Shown: positions 54,476 through 62,534, numbered from the stretch's first letter. The stretch: 64,000 nucleotides of DNA from Rhodobacterales bacterium (GCA_025362795.1 JANYFE010000030.1:33394-97393); one strand, 5' to 3'. The notes: a model not told the origin generated them from the sequence alone. Made by a program: numbers and translations.

Positions 54476-54535
54476 GACCACGATTTCCTCGCCTTTTCCG
54501 CCATTAACCCAGGATTTCAGCGGTGATTCGCCGTC

Positions 54536-55210
54536 TTACGCCTCGACCTCTTTCGCGGGCGGATAAACCAACCCGCCCGACGCCACCAACTTGGCGGCAT
54601 CCTCCGGTGACAGGTCCAGCGGGATCACATCCTGCCGTGCAACGAACACCACGAAACCGCTGGTAAACGGCGTCAGCCCGATGAACACCGCAATCATGTC
54701 CAGTCCCAGTTTTTCGGAAATTTCGCCCTTGGGCCGGGCGGAAATAAGGCCAATCGTCCAGATGCCCGGCCGCGGAAACTCCACTAGACAGGTTTTCTCA
54801 AACGACGCTTCGGTCTTGTTGAACACCGTCTCTGCGACCTGCTTCAACCCGCCATACAGCGACCGGACCACCGGCATCCGATCAACCAGCCGGTCCAGCC
54901 GTGATAAAATACTCCGCCCGATCAAGCCCTTGGCGATCCAACCCATCAAAGTGGTGAACACCAGAAACACCACAACCCCGACGCCCCGGATCGGGAATCC
55001 GTGGTTTTGCCCAAAGACATGCTGCATCAGTTCTTCGGGGTGATACGCCTCCGGGATCAGCGGCAATATCCAGCCGTCCAGCCAACCGATCACTGACCAG
55101 ATCAGATAGATGGTCAGGCCGATGGGCAAAACCACGGCCAGCCCCGTCAAAAAGCTGGACCGTAAAACTCCCGGCAAACTGCGGCGGCGGCTGTGTATCT
55201 GGTCGGACAT
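54536..55210 (-). CDS. DUF502 membrane protein
   Basis: 224 residues from ATG 55210 (MSDQIHSRRRSLPGVLRSSFLTG), after AGGAGCG. Two hydrophobic helices (FLTGLAVVLPIGLTIYLIWSVIGW and VGVVVFLVFTTLMGWIAKG) flank a short periplasmic loop, and the cytosolic part has RSLYGGLKQVAETVFNK, LVEFPRPGIWTIGLIS and VFIGLTPFTSGFVVFVARQDVIPLDLSPEDAAKLVASGG (shortened). The family is widespread; the function is not established. The 134 bases up to psuG are empty. Confidence 0.92.
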   Translation of the reverse strand: MSDQIHSRRRSLPGVLRSSFLTGLAVVLPIGLTIYLIWSVIGWLDGWILPLIPEAYHPEELMQHVFGQNHGFPIRGVGVVVFLVFTTLMGWIAKGLIGRSILSRLDRLVDRMPVVRSLYGGLKQVAETVFNKTEASFEKTCLVEFPRPGIWTIGLISARPKGEISEKLGLDMIAVFIGLTPFTSGFVVFVARQDVIPLDLSPEDAAKLVASGGLVYPPAKEVEA

Positions 55211-55345
55211 GACCGCTCCTTTTCTGTCGCGCGGAATGTAGGGGGCAGCGGTCCCGCGCACAATGGGGCAGGAGGGGGGCAGGAAGGAGGGGGCAGGCAG
55301 GCTTTACACCAGTTTGCCGCCGCTCTGACCGATAACCTACTGTAT

Positions 55346-56266
55346 TCAGGTGTCTTTATCAGTCGCCAGCGCCAGTGCAATCGCCGCGCCAAGCCGCGCA
55401 TTGTTCAACACCAGCGCGATATTGGCAGTCAACGAACGCCCGTCGGTCAACTCGAAAATGCGCTGCAACAAGAACGGCGTCACCGCCTTGGCCGCAATCC
55501 CCCGCGCCGCCGCTTCCGCCAAAGCCTGCTCGATCGCCGGATCAATCACCGCCCGCCCAATCTCCGCGTCCTGCGGTATTGGGTTCGCAACCAGTTGCCC
55601 TCCCGGCAATCCCAACCGGCCCCGCATCCGATGTGCCGCCGCAATTTCCCGTGCAGAATCAAGCCGTAATGGCGCCTTCAACCCCGATGAACGCGACCAG
55701 AATGCCGGAAAATCATCCTGCCCAAAGGCAATCACCGGCACCCCCTGCGTCTCCAGAACTTCCAGCGTTTTGGGCAAATCCAGAATGGCCTTGGCCCCCG
55801 CCGCAACCACAGTCACCGGCGTCCGTGCCAGTTCCATCAGGTCCGCCGACACATCAAACGTACGCTCCGCCCCCCGATGCACCCCGCCGATCCCCCCCGT
55901 GGCAAAAACCGAAATTCCCGCCAGATGCGCACAGATCATGGTGGCCGCAACAGTCGTTGCTCCTATCTTGCCCTGTGCCAGACACACCGCCAGATCGGCC
56001 CGCGACAACTTCATAACTCCTTGAGACTGACCCAGAAAATCCAGTTTGGCCTCTGACAGTCCGATATGCACAAAGCCTGCCATGACCGCGATTGTCGCCG
56101 GAATCGCCCCTGATTTGCGAATTTCGGCCTCAACCAAACGGGCGGTTTCCACGTTCTGCGGCCAGGGCATCCCATGCGTTATGATGGTCGATTCGAGCGC
56201 GACGATGGCCCGCCCCTCAGTGTGCGCCTGCAAAACCTCGTCCGAAAACGTCAACGGCACAGTCAT
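55346..56266 (-). CDS. psuG: Pseudouridine-5'-phosphate glycosidase
   Basis: Splits pseudouridine 5'-phosphate to uracil and ribose 5-phosphate. 306 residues with the family pattern: VALESTIITHGMPWPQNVETARLVEAEIRKSGAIPATIAVMAG (shortened), SRADLAVCLAQGKIGATTVAATMICAHLAGISVFATGGIGGVHRGAE (shortened), and a catalytic Lys and Mn-binding Asp region in AGAKAILDLPKTLEVLETQGVPVIAFG (shortened). ATG overlaps the psuK stop (ATGA). Second gene of the psuK-psuG operon. Confidence 0.95.
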   Translation of the reverse strand: MTVPLTFSDEVLQAHTEGRAIVALESTIITHGMPWPQNVETARLVEAEIRKSGAIPATIAVMAGFVHIGLSEAKLDFLGQSQGVMKLSRADLAVCLAQGKIGATTVAATMICAHLAGISVFATGGIGGVHRGAERTFDVSADLMELARTPVTVVAAGAKAILDLPKTLEVLETQGVPVIAFGQDDFPAFWSRSSGLKAPLRLDSAREIAAAHRMRGRLGLPGGQLVANPIPQDAEIGRAVIDPAIEQALAEAAARGIAAKAVTPFLLQRIFELTDGRSLTANIALVLNNARLGAAIALALATDKDT

Positions 56267-57159
56267 GTTCCAACTTCCCCCGAGACATAATCCGCCGCCG
56301 CCCGCAGCGCCGATTGCAGCGCGTCAGCCCGACCAAAACCACGCCGTTCTGCGACGATATGGGCGGCCATAAACGTGTCCCCCGCCCCCGTGACCCTCGC
56401 GACCATCACCTGCGGCGGCGTCGCCGTGATCACACCCAGACCCCGCGCCCCCTCTGCGCAGATCCGCCCGCCATCCGTCACCAAAACCCGCGCCGCGCCC
56501 CGCGCCAGCAGGGCCTCGGCCGCCTCCGAGGCGGTCCTCGCCTCGACATGCGCCAGCAACCGCGCCTCCTCCAGATTGACATACAGCGTCGCACTGGGAT
56601 GCCCCAGCAAGGGCCTCAAGCGCTCTGCCTTGCCGGGCGATGCGGGCGCCAAACGCAAATCTGCATGCAAAAACAACGGTGAACCCGCAATCTCTGACAA
56701 CAAGGCTTCGGTCAGATTGCCATCCAGCGCGATCAACCCGGCCCAGGGCGCAGCCAGCGACCCGAGCGTGCCATCCGCCAAAGGCCGTAAAATCTTGTCG
56801 CCCGCCGCCTCCAGCGAATGCGCATCCGCCACCGCCGCCACCAGCCCGCCCGCACCCTCAATCGCCATATAGCGGTCGGTTGGCAGGTCGTCTGACCGGT
56901 AAGCATGGGCCGTCACCAGCCCCAACCTGTTGCAGGCCGCCACCAGTTCGTCGCCCTCGCCATCCCGCCCAATGGCCGTCAGCAAGGCAGGGGTCAACCC
57001 AAACCGCGCCAGCGTCATCGCAATGTTCATAGCCACTCCGCCCGGCAACCGACTGATCCGCCCCGGCACATCCGACCCCAACCGCATCGAGGTCGCGGAA
57101 CGGCCAATGATGTCCCAAAGGACCGAACCTACGCACAGGATGTCAGGTGTCTGAACCAT
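56263..57159 (-). CDS. psuK: Pseudouridine kinase (PfkB/ribokinase family)
   Basis: 298 residues from ATG 57159 with AGAGGG upstream. PfkB features: LPGGVAMNIAMTLARFG in the substrate site, GRDGEGDELVAACNRLG, and the C-terminal anion hole VTGAGDTFMAAHI. Its ATGA overlap with psuG supports pseudouridine kinase and not another sugar kinase: it makes the substrate of PsuG. The 193-base divergent gap to the next gene has no obvious riboswitch. Confidence 0.88.
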   Translation of the reverse strand: MVQTPDILCVGSVLWDIIGRSATSMRLGSDVPGRISRLPGGVAMNIAMTLARFGLTPALLTAIGRDGEGDELVAACNRLGLVTAHAYRSDDLPTDRYMAIEGAGGLVAAVADAHSLEAAGDKILRPLADGTLGSLAAPWAGLIALDGNLTEALLSEIAGSPLFLHADLRLAPASPGKAERLRPLLGHPSATLYVNLEEARLLAHVEARTASEAAEALLARGAARVLVTDGGRICAEGARGLGVITATPPQVMVARVTGAGDTFMAAHIVAERRGFGRADALQSALRAAADYVSGEVGT

Positions 57160-57351
57160 GCCCTCTGGTGCCAAGCCTTGACCGCAAACGCAAGTCCCTG
57201 CGCGGAATTCGGATCAATCCACACCGCCGTCCGGCCTTGGCATGACAAGTCCGGCATTTTGAGTTATGGTTGGCCCTGTAGAGTTTCCCAATGCAGCATA
57301 ATTCTGAACAATCCCGCGCCCCTGATTGGGACGCCACAGGAGGACGCATTC

Positions 57352-58290
57352 ATGGCACTTGACCAGACTTCTACCCTGCTCACCCGCTTTGGCAGCAAGT
57401 TGTATCTGACAGATGGCGGGCTGGAGACATCACTTATCTTCAACTATGGCATAGACTTGCCGCATTTCGCTTCGTTTCCCTTGCTGCGCAGCATGGACGG
57501 ACGACAGGCACTGGAACGCTACTTCAACAGCTTTCTGGACGAGGCGGCAGCGCTTGATTTGGGCTTCGTGCTCGACACCATTACCTGGCGCGCCAGTGCT
57601 GGTTGGGGAGCCAGGATGGACTGGTCGCCCACCGACATTGACGATGTGAACCGCGAGGCGGTGGCCTTTGCCCAAAGCCTGCGTGCAGACAGGGCAGGGG
57701 ATATCGTGATCAACGGGGTAATCGGCCCGCATGGCGACGCCTATGCGCCCGATATGGTCCTGACCGCCGCGATGGCAGAGGCCTACCACCAGCGGCAGGT
57801 CCAGATTCTGGCCGAAGCCGGGGTGGAAATGTTGTCCGCCATGACGATTTCTTCGGCCGGTGAGGCTGTCGGAATTGCGAATGCCGCCCGCAAATCAGGC
57901 CTGCCCGTCATGCTGTCCTTTACCGTCGAAACGGACGGTCATCTGATCGGCGGCCGGACGCTGGCCGAGGCGATTGCCGAAACTGACGATTCTACCGCAG
58001 GTTATCCGGCTTGGTACGGCATCAACTGCGCGCATCCCGATCATTTTGCCACCGAGTTGTCCGCCGACCTTGCCGGTCGCATCGGCTGCATCCGGGCCAA
58101 TGCCTCTCGGCTCAGCCACGCCGAACTGGACGAAGCCGCCGAACTTGACGCAGGCGACCCGGCGGAACTCGCACAAGATTATGTGCGCCTGAAACAACTT
58201 TCCCCCGGCCTGCGCGTGCTGGGCGGCTGCTGCGGAACCGATTTGCGGCATGTGTCGGCCATCGGCCGGCGGTTCTCCCAGAGGCATTGA
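57352..58290 (+). CDS. Homocysteine S-methyltransferase family protein
   Basis: 312 residues from ATG 57352 after AGGAGG. Family features: LYLTDGGLETSLIFNYGIDLP, LDTITWRASAGWGARMDW, and the Zn-binding Cys residues in GINCAHPDHF and LGGCCGTDLRH. Members methylate homocysteine from S-methylmethionine or other donors, cytoplasmic. The donor cannot be told from sequence, so mmuM is not assigned. Its 3' flank is the insertion site of the IS1-family element, 98 bases downstream. Confidence 0.88.
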   Translation: MALDQTSTLLTRFGSKLYLTDGGLETSLIFNYGIDLPHFASFPLLRSMDGRQALERYFNSFLDEAAALDLGFVLDTITWRASAGWGARMDWSPTDIDDVNREAVAFAQSLRADRAGDIVINGVIGPHGDAYAPDMVLTAAMAEAYHQRQVQILAEAGVEMLSAMTISSAGEAVGIANAARKSGLPVMLSFTVETDGHLIGGRTLAEAIAETDDSTAGYPAWYGINCAHPDHFATELSADLAGRIGCIRANASRLSHAELDEAAELDAGDPAELAQDYVRLKQLSPGLRVLGGCCGTDLRHVSAIGRRFSQRH

Positions 58291-58380
58291 GCCGCGTCTT
58301 GATGCCCATGAAAAATGCCCTCAATTGCCCCGCCAAAGTACCACCGTCAGCCGGGAACGAGCGGGTAAGATAAAGGCAGT

Positions 58381-58388
58381 AAATTGGC
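58381..58388. repeat. Left target-site duplication of the IS1-family element
   Basis: AAATTGGC directly abuts the left terminal inverted repeat and is repeated at 61568-61575. Confidence 0.92.
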
Positions 58389-58409
58389 GGTAGTGTCTCA
58401 GTTTGAAAT
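58389..58409 (+). repeat. Left terminal inverted repeat, 21 bp
   Basis: Starts GGTAGTGTCTCAGTTTG and is the exact reverse complement of 61547-61567; the 22nd base differs. Confidence 0.95.
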
Positions 58410-58453
58410 TCGTCGGCCTTGACAGGGGTATCGCCCAGCGCCCCGGCTTCCTA

Positions 58454-58473
58454 TATGCTTAGCGGGAAGCATA
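58454..58473 (+). promoter_or_regulatory. Inverted repeat just before the first passenger gene, possible operator
   Basis: TATGCTT (58454-58460) and AAGCATA (58467-58473) are perfect reverse complements separated by 6 bases, and the second arm touches the ribosome-binding site AGGAGG (58473-58478). The half-site AAGCATA recurs at 60641-60647, between the -35 and -10 of the transposase promoter. A poor TTGACA lies at 58419-58424 but is 27 bases from TATATG. Confidence 0.5.
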
Positions 58474-58483
58474 GGAGGACGCC

Positions 58484-58669
58484 ATGACCCTAACCATTCT
58501 CTACTTGCGCGATGATGCCCCGATATGGAGCTTTTCGACCGACGATCCCTTGGATGAGGCTATGGAAAAAGGGGAAGGTCGGATGGCCGAAAACCCGCAA
58601 GCCAACCGAATGACGATAACTGGGGGCGGCACGATCCTATTCGATACGCGGGAGACACCGCATGCCTAA
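58484..58669 (+). CDS. Passenger gene 1, small unknown protein (61 aa)
   Basis: ATG 58484 with a perfect AGGAGG six bases upstream, so it is surely translated. The 61 residues (MTLTILYLRDDAPIWSFSTD...) start with a beta-type stretch and end ITGGGTILFDTRETPHA; no domain recognised, no membrane segment. Its stop overlaps the next gene by 8 bases, which argues for coupled translation. Confidence 0.65.
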   Translation: MTLTILYLRDDAPIWSFSTDDPLDEAMEKGEGRMAENPQANRMTITGGGTILFDTRETPHA

Positions 58670-58898
58670 AGGCCCAAACGGAGAGAAGCGCCCCGCCGAC
58701 GCCATAGGGCTTGCCGTGATGATCGGCAGAATCGCCACGGGTGAGGCAGAGAGCGTTGCGCCCGATGATGGCAAAGACCCCGCCGCTAAGGCGTTGGGGG
58801 CCAAGGGTGGAAAAGCCCGCGCGTCCAGCATGACACCGGAACGGCGGGCTGAGATTGCTAAGGCTGCAGCTGCGAAGCGGTGGGCTAAACCGGAATAG
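58662..58898 (+). CDS. Passenger gene 2, small Ala/Lys-rich protein with GGKARA motif (78 aa)
   Basis: 78 residues. The C-terminal half, ALGAKGGKARASSMTPERRAEIAKAAAAKRWAKPE (shortened), is a widespread motif of small bacterial proteins related to the KGG/histone H1-like group, with basic, helix-forming content suggesting nucleic-acid binding. The N-terminal half has KRPADAIGLAVMIGRIATGE. Such small genes are often near plasmid or phage functions. Role here unknown. Confidence 0.65.
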   Translation: MPKGPNGEKRPADAIGLAVMIGRIATGEAESVAPDDGKDPAAKALGAKGGKARASSMTPERRAEIAKAAAAKRWAKPE

Positions 58899-58920
58899 TT
58901 ATATTTCGAGTTATATTTCG
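58897..58920. repeat. Tandem direct repeat of 12 bp, two copies
   Basis: AGTTATATTTCG occurs at 58897-58908 and 58909-58920, beginning within the TAG stop of passenger gene 2 and 56 bases before passenger gene 3. Could be a regulatory protein-binding repeat. Confidence 0.75.
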
Positions 58921-58975
58921 GCTTGATAAAGTCGGCTCAGTGGCGCATGCTTCCTACGAAGCCAAGGAGGCGAGT

Positions 58976-59569
58976 ATGCTTGAACGCGACGAAGACCAAC
59001 AGAAAGCGATGGAGTCGATAGCCGACATTTTGCCGGTGCTTCATGGCATTCTAGATGAGGCAGTGACTTTCTATTTCAGCAGCGAATACTCTGATGCGGC
59101 GCGGGCCGAACACAGCAACACCGCTGCCGCAAACTGCATCTACTCACATGCGGAAAAGCGCATGATCGCGGCGGCAGATGTTACGCCGGGGCTACATCCC
59201 CTCAAGCGTCGTGGCCTGCATGTGTTGAACTATCGGGACACGGCGCTGGCTCGCTTCAAGAAGGTGAAGCCGAACGGGAAACACAGCAACTTCCAGACCA
59301 AGCAACAACAAGACTATGACGACCAGAAGCCATTTCCCGGTTTTCCAGAGCCTGCTTTTCGCCTGACGGCTGGCTATCACCTTGACGTGTCCGGCTCTTA
59401 CCTGGAGCGTATCATGATCGCCCGCCCATTGGGCCGAAACATTCTGTGGACGGCGCAAGTCTCCATGGTGGACGGCATGGCGCAGTGGGAAGACATCACG
59501 CCGAAACGGTTTGCGGGCACGGAAGCAACTGATTTCGACGCAAAGCGAGCGCGAGGGGCAAGTGAATAG
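58976..59569 (+). CDS. Passenger gene 3, unknown protein (197 aa)
   Basis: ATG 58976 with AAGGAGG at 58964-58970; an upstream ATG-less frame is not needed. 197 residues, helical N-terminal half (DQQKAMESIADILPVLHGILDEAVTFYFSSEYSDAARAEHS, shortened), then TPGLHPLKRRGLHVLNYRDTALARFKKV, and a beta-rich C-terminal part (FRLTAGYHLDVSGSYLERIMIARPLGRNILWT, shortened). No recognised domain. Its last 8 bases overlap the start of the XRE/ImmA-IrrE gene, so the two are translationally coupled and likely work together, as substrate/antagonist or as partners. Confidence 0.8.
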   Translation: MLERDEDQQKAMESIADILPVLHGILDEAVTFYFSSEYSDAARAEHSNTAAANCIYSHAEKRMIAAADVTPGLHPLKRRGLHVLNYRDTALARFKKVKPNGKHSNFQTKQQQDYDDQKPFPGFPEPAFRLTAGYHLDVSGSYLERIMIARPLGRNILWTAQVSMVDGMAQWEDITPKRFAGTEATDFDAKRARGASE

Positions 59570-60623
59570 GGCTTTCAACGCGGACATGTTGAGGCTCGCG
59601 CGAGACGCGAGGGAACTTACGCAGGCAGAATTGGCAGAAAGGTCAGGGGTAACGCAGGCCTTCATTTCCAAACTTGAACATGGGCTGAACACCCAACCCG
59701 GTGAAGACGCCCTGAGGCAACTTTCGGAGACGCTTCGATTCCCGGAGGATTTTTTCTTTCAAGATGAAAGGGCCATAGGCTTCCCTCATTTCCATTTTAG
59801 GAAACGGGCGAAGTTGGGTGCGAAACCGCTCGCGCGGATTGGTGCGGTCATCAACATCCGGCGACAGCACATTTCCAAACTGCTTCGATCTTACGAGGTC
59901 GAAATTGCAAAGCCGATTCCGCAAATTGAACTTGATGATGGCGGCATGACGCCGGAGAAGGCGGCAGAGCGTTTGCGGGCTTACTGGATGGTGCCGAAAG
60001 GTCCTGTCGGTGATTTGGTTGAATTGATCGAATCTGGTGGTGGCATCGTTGTGCTTGCGTCGTTTGGAACCAGTCATCTTGATGGAATCAGTTTTCGCAG
60101 CGAGGGAATGCCACCCTTGTTCTTTATGAACAAGGATGTTCCGGGCGAACGGTTCAGGTTTTCGCTTGCTCATGAACTCGGACACATGGTGATGCATAAC
60201 TTTCCAGATGACGATGAAAAGATGGAAGGGGAAGCGCACAGGTTTGCCGCGTCTTTCCTGATGCCGTCTCAAGAGATAAAGCCCTATCTTGCATCAGTAA
60301 AACTGAGCGGCTTGGGTCGGGTGAAGGCTTACTGGAAAGTTTCGATCAAGGCCCTCATTCGTCGCGCTTTTGATATCAAAATCATCACGCCCTCTCAGTA
60401 TAAGTCATTGAGTATCCAGTATAGTTCTTCGTTCAAGCAAGGTGAGCCGGGAGAGATCGAAATGGAACAACCTTTTCGATTGAATCGGATGGTAACTTTT
60501 CATCGAGAAAAACTTGGATACTCGATTGAAGAACTTGGGAAACTGCTCGCCTTTCGACCGGAAGACGTTGAGCGTGTTTACCTTGGAGGGCGGCCCGGAC
60601 TCCGGCTTGTTTCTTCAAGGTGA
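59562..60623 (+). CDS. Passenger gene 4, XRE regulator fused to ImmA/IrrE metallopeptidase
   Basis: 353 residues with a GTG start at 59562 after GAGGGG. HTH_XRE at residues ~8-65 (MLRLARDARELTQAELAERSGVTQAFISKLEHG, shortened). The ImmA/IrrE (DUF955) zinc-protease domain at ~135-260 shows the active site HELGH in SLAHELGHMVMHNFPDDDE and EAHRFAASFLMPSQEI with the third ligand Glu. A C-terminal helical region follows. ImmA-type proteases cleave repressors to switch on mobile elements or stress responses. The fused HTH suggests it also binds DNA. Overlaps the unknown 197-aa gene. Confidence 0.9.
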   Translation: MNRAFNADMLRLARDARELTQAELAERSGVTQAFISKLEHGLNTQPGEDALRQLSETLRFPEDFFFQDERAIGFPHFHFRKRAKLGAKPLARIGAVINIRRQHISKLLRSYEVEIAKPIPQIELDDGGMTPEKAAERLRAYWMVPKGPVGDLVELIESGGGIVVLASFGTSHLDGISFRSEGMPPLFFMNKDVPGERFRFSLAHELGHMVMHNFPDDDEKMEGEAHRFAASFLMPSQEIKPYLASVKLSGLGRVKAYWKVSIKALIRRAFDIKIITPSQYKSLSIQYSSSFKQGEPGEIEMEQPFRLNRMVTFHREKLGYSIEELGKLLAFRPEDVERVYLGGRPGLRLVSSR

Positions 60624-60632
60624 ATTTACTGC

Positions 60633-60661
60633 TTGACAGTAAGCATAAAAATTCATATCCA
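60633..60661 (+). promoter_or_regulatory. Predicted transposase promoter, leaderless
   Basis: TTGACA (60633-60638), 17-base spacer, TATCCA (60656-60661). Transcription would start close to the ATG at 60668, giving a leaderless mRNA. The spacer contains AAGCATA (60641-60647), the same half-site seen before passenger gene 1. Confidence 0.5.
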
Positions 60662-60667
60662 ATGGGT

Positions 60668-61558
60668 ATGAACAAGCTAGACATCAAAACCCGCGTCACC
60701 ATCCTCAACATGCTCGTTGAAGGTTCCTCCATGCGCTCGATCAGCCGCATCACTGTTGTGTCGATTAACACCGTGACCAAGCTGCTAGAGGACGCAGGCA
60801 AGGCTTGTGCGGCCTACCATGATGTGACTGTGCGCGACGTGAAGGCTGCTCAGGTCCAGTGCGATGAAATCTGGTCGTTCTGCTACGCCAAGGACAAGAA
60901 CGTGGCGACGGCCAAAGCTGCCCCGCAAGGCGCTGGCGACGTGTGGACGTGGACTGCGATTGACCGCGATAGCAAGATGATCCTCGCCTTTGAAGTTGGC
61001 GACCGTTCCGCCGAAACCGCGCGGGATTTCATGTTTGATCTGGCCGACCGTCTGGCAAGCCGCGTCCAACTGACCACTGATGGCTACGGCGCTTACCTCA
61101 AGGCCGCTGGCGATGCTTTCGCGGCGGATATCGACTATGCCATGCTGATCAAGCTGTATGGTGAGCCTACGGGGCAGAAAGGCCATGAGCGCAAGTATTC
61201 TCCCGCAGAATGCACAGGCGCGCGGAAAGAGCCGATCTTCGGCAAGCCCAATCCCGACATGATCAGCACTTCACATGTTGAACGCCAGAACCTGACAATG
61301 CGTATGGGGATGCGCCGCTTCACCCGCTTGACCAATGGGTTCAGCGAGAAGCTGGAAAACCACCTGCACATGCTGTCGCTGTATTTCGTTCACTACAACT
61401 TTGTCCGCATTCACAAGTCGCTGAAATGCACCCCGGCGATGGCGGCTGGCGTTTCCAAAGAACTGCACGACATGAACTGGCTGGCGGGGCTGATCGAAGC
61501 TGCTGCGCCCAAGGCTGGACTGCGCGGACCCTATAAGAAAAAAGAGATTTCAAACTGA
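60668..61558 (+). CDS. IS1-family transposase
   Basis: 296 residues from ATG 60668 (MNKLDIKTRVTILNMLVEGSSMRSISR); ATG 60662 is an alternative. N-terminal HTH (SMRSISRITVVSINTVTKLLEDAG) and a DDE core: Asp in VQCDEIWSFCY, Asp in VQLTTDGYGAYLKA, Glu in STSHVERQNLTMRMG. The alphaproteobacterial IS1 signature NVATAKAAPQGAGDVWTWTAID is clear. One uninterrupted frame, so no programmed frameshift as in classic IS1. The stop lies inside the right terminal repeat. Confidence 0.95.
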   Translation: MNKLDIKTRVTILNMLVEGSSMRSISRITVVSINTVTKLLEDAGKACAAYHDVTVRDVKAAQVQCDEIWSFCYAKDKNVATAKAAPQGAGDVWTWTAIDRDSKMILAFEVGDRSAETARDFMFDLADRLASRVQLTTDGYGAYLKAAGDAFAADIDYAMLIKLYGEPTGQKGHERKYSPAECTGARKEPIFGKPNPDMISTSHVERQNLTMRMGMRRFTRLTNGFSEKLENHLHMLSLYFVHYNFVRIHKSLKCTPAMAAGVSKELHDMNWLAGLIEAAAPKAGLRGPYKKKEISN

Positions 61559-61567
61559 GACACTACC
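61547..61567 (-). repeat. Right terminal inverted repeat, 21 bp
   Basis: Ends CTGAGACACTACC and is the exact reverse complement of 58389-58409; it contains the last codons of the transposase. Confidence 0.95.
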
Positions 61568-61575
61568 AAATTGGC
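61568..61575. repeat. Right target-site duplication
   Basis: AAATTGGC, identical to 58381-58388. Confidence 0.92.
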
Positions 61576-61730
61576 TTTATCTCTTGCCAAGGTCCATGAA
61601 GCGGGTTAAACGCCCGCTACTTCACAGGTGAAGCTTGGGTTTTGCGGGGAGAAATCCCGCAAAGTCCGCCGGTTGGACCACATGGTCTGAAGACGGCTTC
61701 ACCGCGGATCAAACCGGAAAAGGATACGAC

Positions 61731-62489
61731 ATGGCTCTTCCCGAGTTCACCATGCGTCAGTTGCTGGAAGCTGGCGTTCACTATGGCCACCAAACCGCCC
61801 GCTGGAACCCCAAAATGGGCGAATATATCTATGGTGACCGCAACGGAATTCATATTCTCGACCTGACCCAGACCGTGCCCTTGCTGGATGCCGCTCTGAA
61901 ACTGGTCCGCGACACTGTGGCCAAAGGCGGCCGCATCCTGTTCGTCGGCACCAAGCGTCAGGCGCAAAAATCGATCGCCGAAGGCGCCGAGAAATGTGCC
62001 CAGTATTACATGAACCACCGTTGGCTTGGTGGCACGCTCACCAACTGGAAAACGGTGTCCCAATCGATCCAGCGGCTGAAGCAAATTGACGAGCTGATGC
62101 AGCATGGCGCCGAAGGGATGACCAAGAAAGAACGCCTGAACATGGAACGCGAGCAGGGCAAGTTGCAAGCCTCGCTGGGCGGCATCCGGGAAATGGGCGG
62201 CGTGCCGGACCTGCTGTTCGTGATCGACGTTGGTAAAGAATCGCTTGCGATCCTCGAAGCGCAGAAACTGGGCATCCCGGTCATCGGCATCGTCGACACC
62301 AACTGCTCGCCCAAAGGCGTGGATCACGTGATCCCCGGCAACGACGACGCGGCCCGTGCCATCGCGCTCTATTGCGACCTGATCAGCCGCGCTGCACTAG
62401 ACGGTATGAGCGCCCAGATGGGTGCTGCCGGCATCGACCTAGGTGCGCTTGACGTGGCCCCGGTCGAAGAAGCCGTCGCCGAGGCCTGA
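61731..62489 (+). CDS. rpsB: 30S ribosomal protein S2
   Basis: 252 residues from ATG 61731 ([29 protein letters not shown]), after AAAAGGA. Essential small-subunit protein near the mRNA exit; [16 protein letters not shown] motif (here [19 protein letters not shown]) and [31 protein letters not shown] (shortened) are standard. Its leader holds a hairpin, AGCGGG (61600-61605) with CCCGCT (61613-61618), extended by TGAA/TTCA, possibly for autoregulation. The IS1-family element ends 163 bases before the ATG. rpsB-tsf is the normal operon. Confidence 0.98.
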   Translation: MALPEFTMRQLLEAGVHYGHQTARWNPKMGEYIYGDRNGIHILDLTQTVPLLDAALKLVRDTVAKGGRILFVGTKRQAQKSIAEGAEKCAQYYMNHRWLGGTLTNWKTVSQSIQRLKQIDELMQHGAEGMTKKERLNMEREQGKLQASLGGIREMGGVPDLLFVIDVGKESLAILEAQKLGIPVIGIVDTNCSPKGVDHVIPGNDDAARAIALYCDLISRAALDGMSAQMGAAGIDLGALDVAPVEEAVAEA

Positions 62490-62512
62490 GCCTTCGGTAC
62501 TCAACGGATACC

Positions 62513-62534
62513 CGGCGGGGGTATATCCCCGCCG
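62513..62534 (+). terminator. Hairpin between rpsB and tsf, likely attenuator
   Basis: CGGCGGGG (62513-62520) pairs with CCCCGCCG (62527-62534) around GTATAT. T-rich bases (TTACGTTTTCGG) follow, so it may reduce readthrough into tsf. Confidence 0.55.

Larger units (their letters stand above)
58389..61567 (+). mobile_element. IS1-family element of 3,179 bp with four passenger genes
   Basis: Both ends carry a perfect 21-bp inverted repeat beginning GGTAGTGTCTCAG (58389-58409 and 61547-61567, complement). The GGT..TG ends suit the IS1 family, and an 8-bp duplication (AAATTGGC) flanks the element, so the ends are exact and insertion is by transposition. The IS1-family DDE transposase gene at the right end finishes inside the right repeat. 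Four further genes on the same strand occupy 58484-60623. Ordinary IS1-family elements are about 0.7-1.2 kb and carry no passengers, so this is an unusual transposon. It lies between the homocysteine methyltransferase gene and rpsB. Confidence 0.93.

Noticed and set aside
57160..57351. SAM-type riboswitch before the homocysteine methyltransferase gene
   Set aside because: I looked for the SAM-II pattern expected in alphaproteobacteria and found no matching pseudoknot elements.
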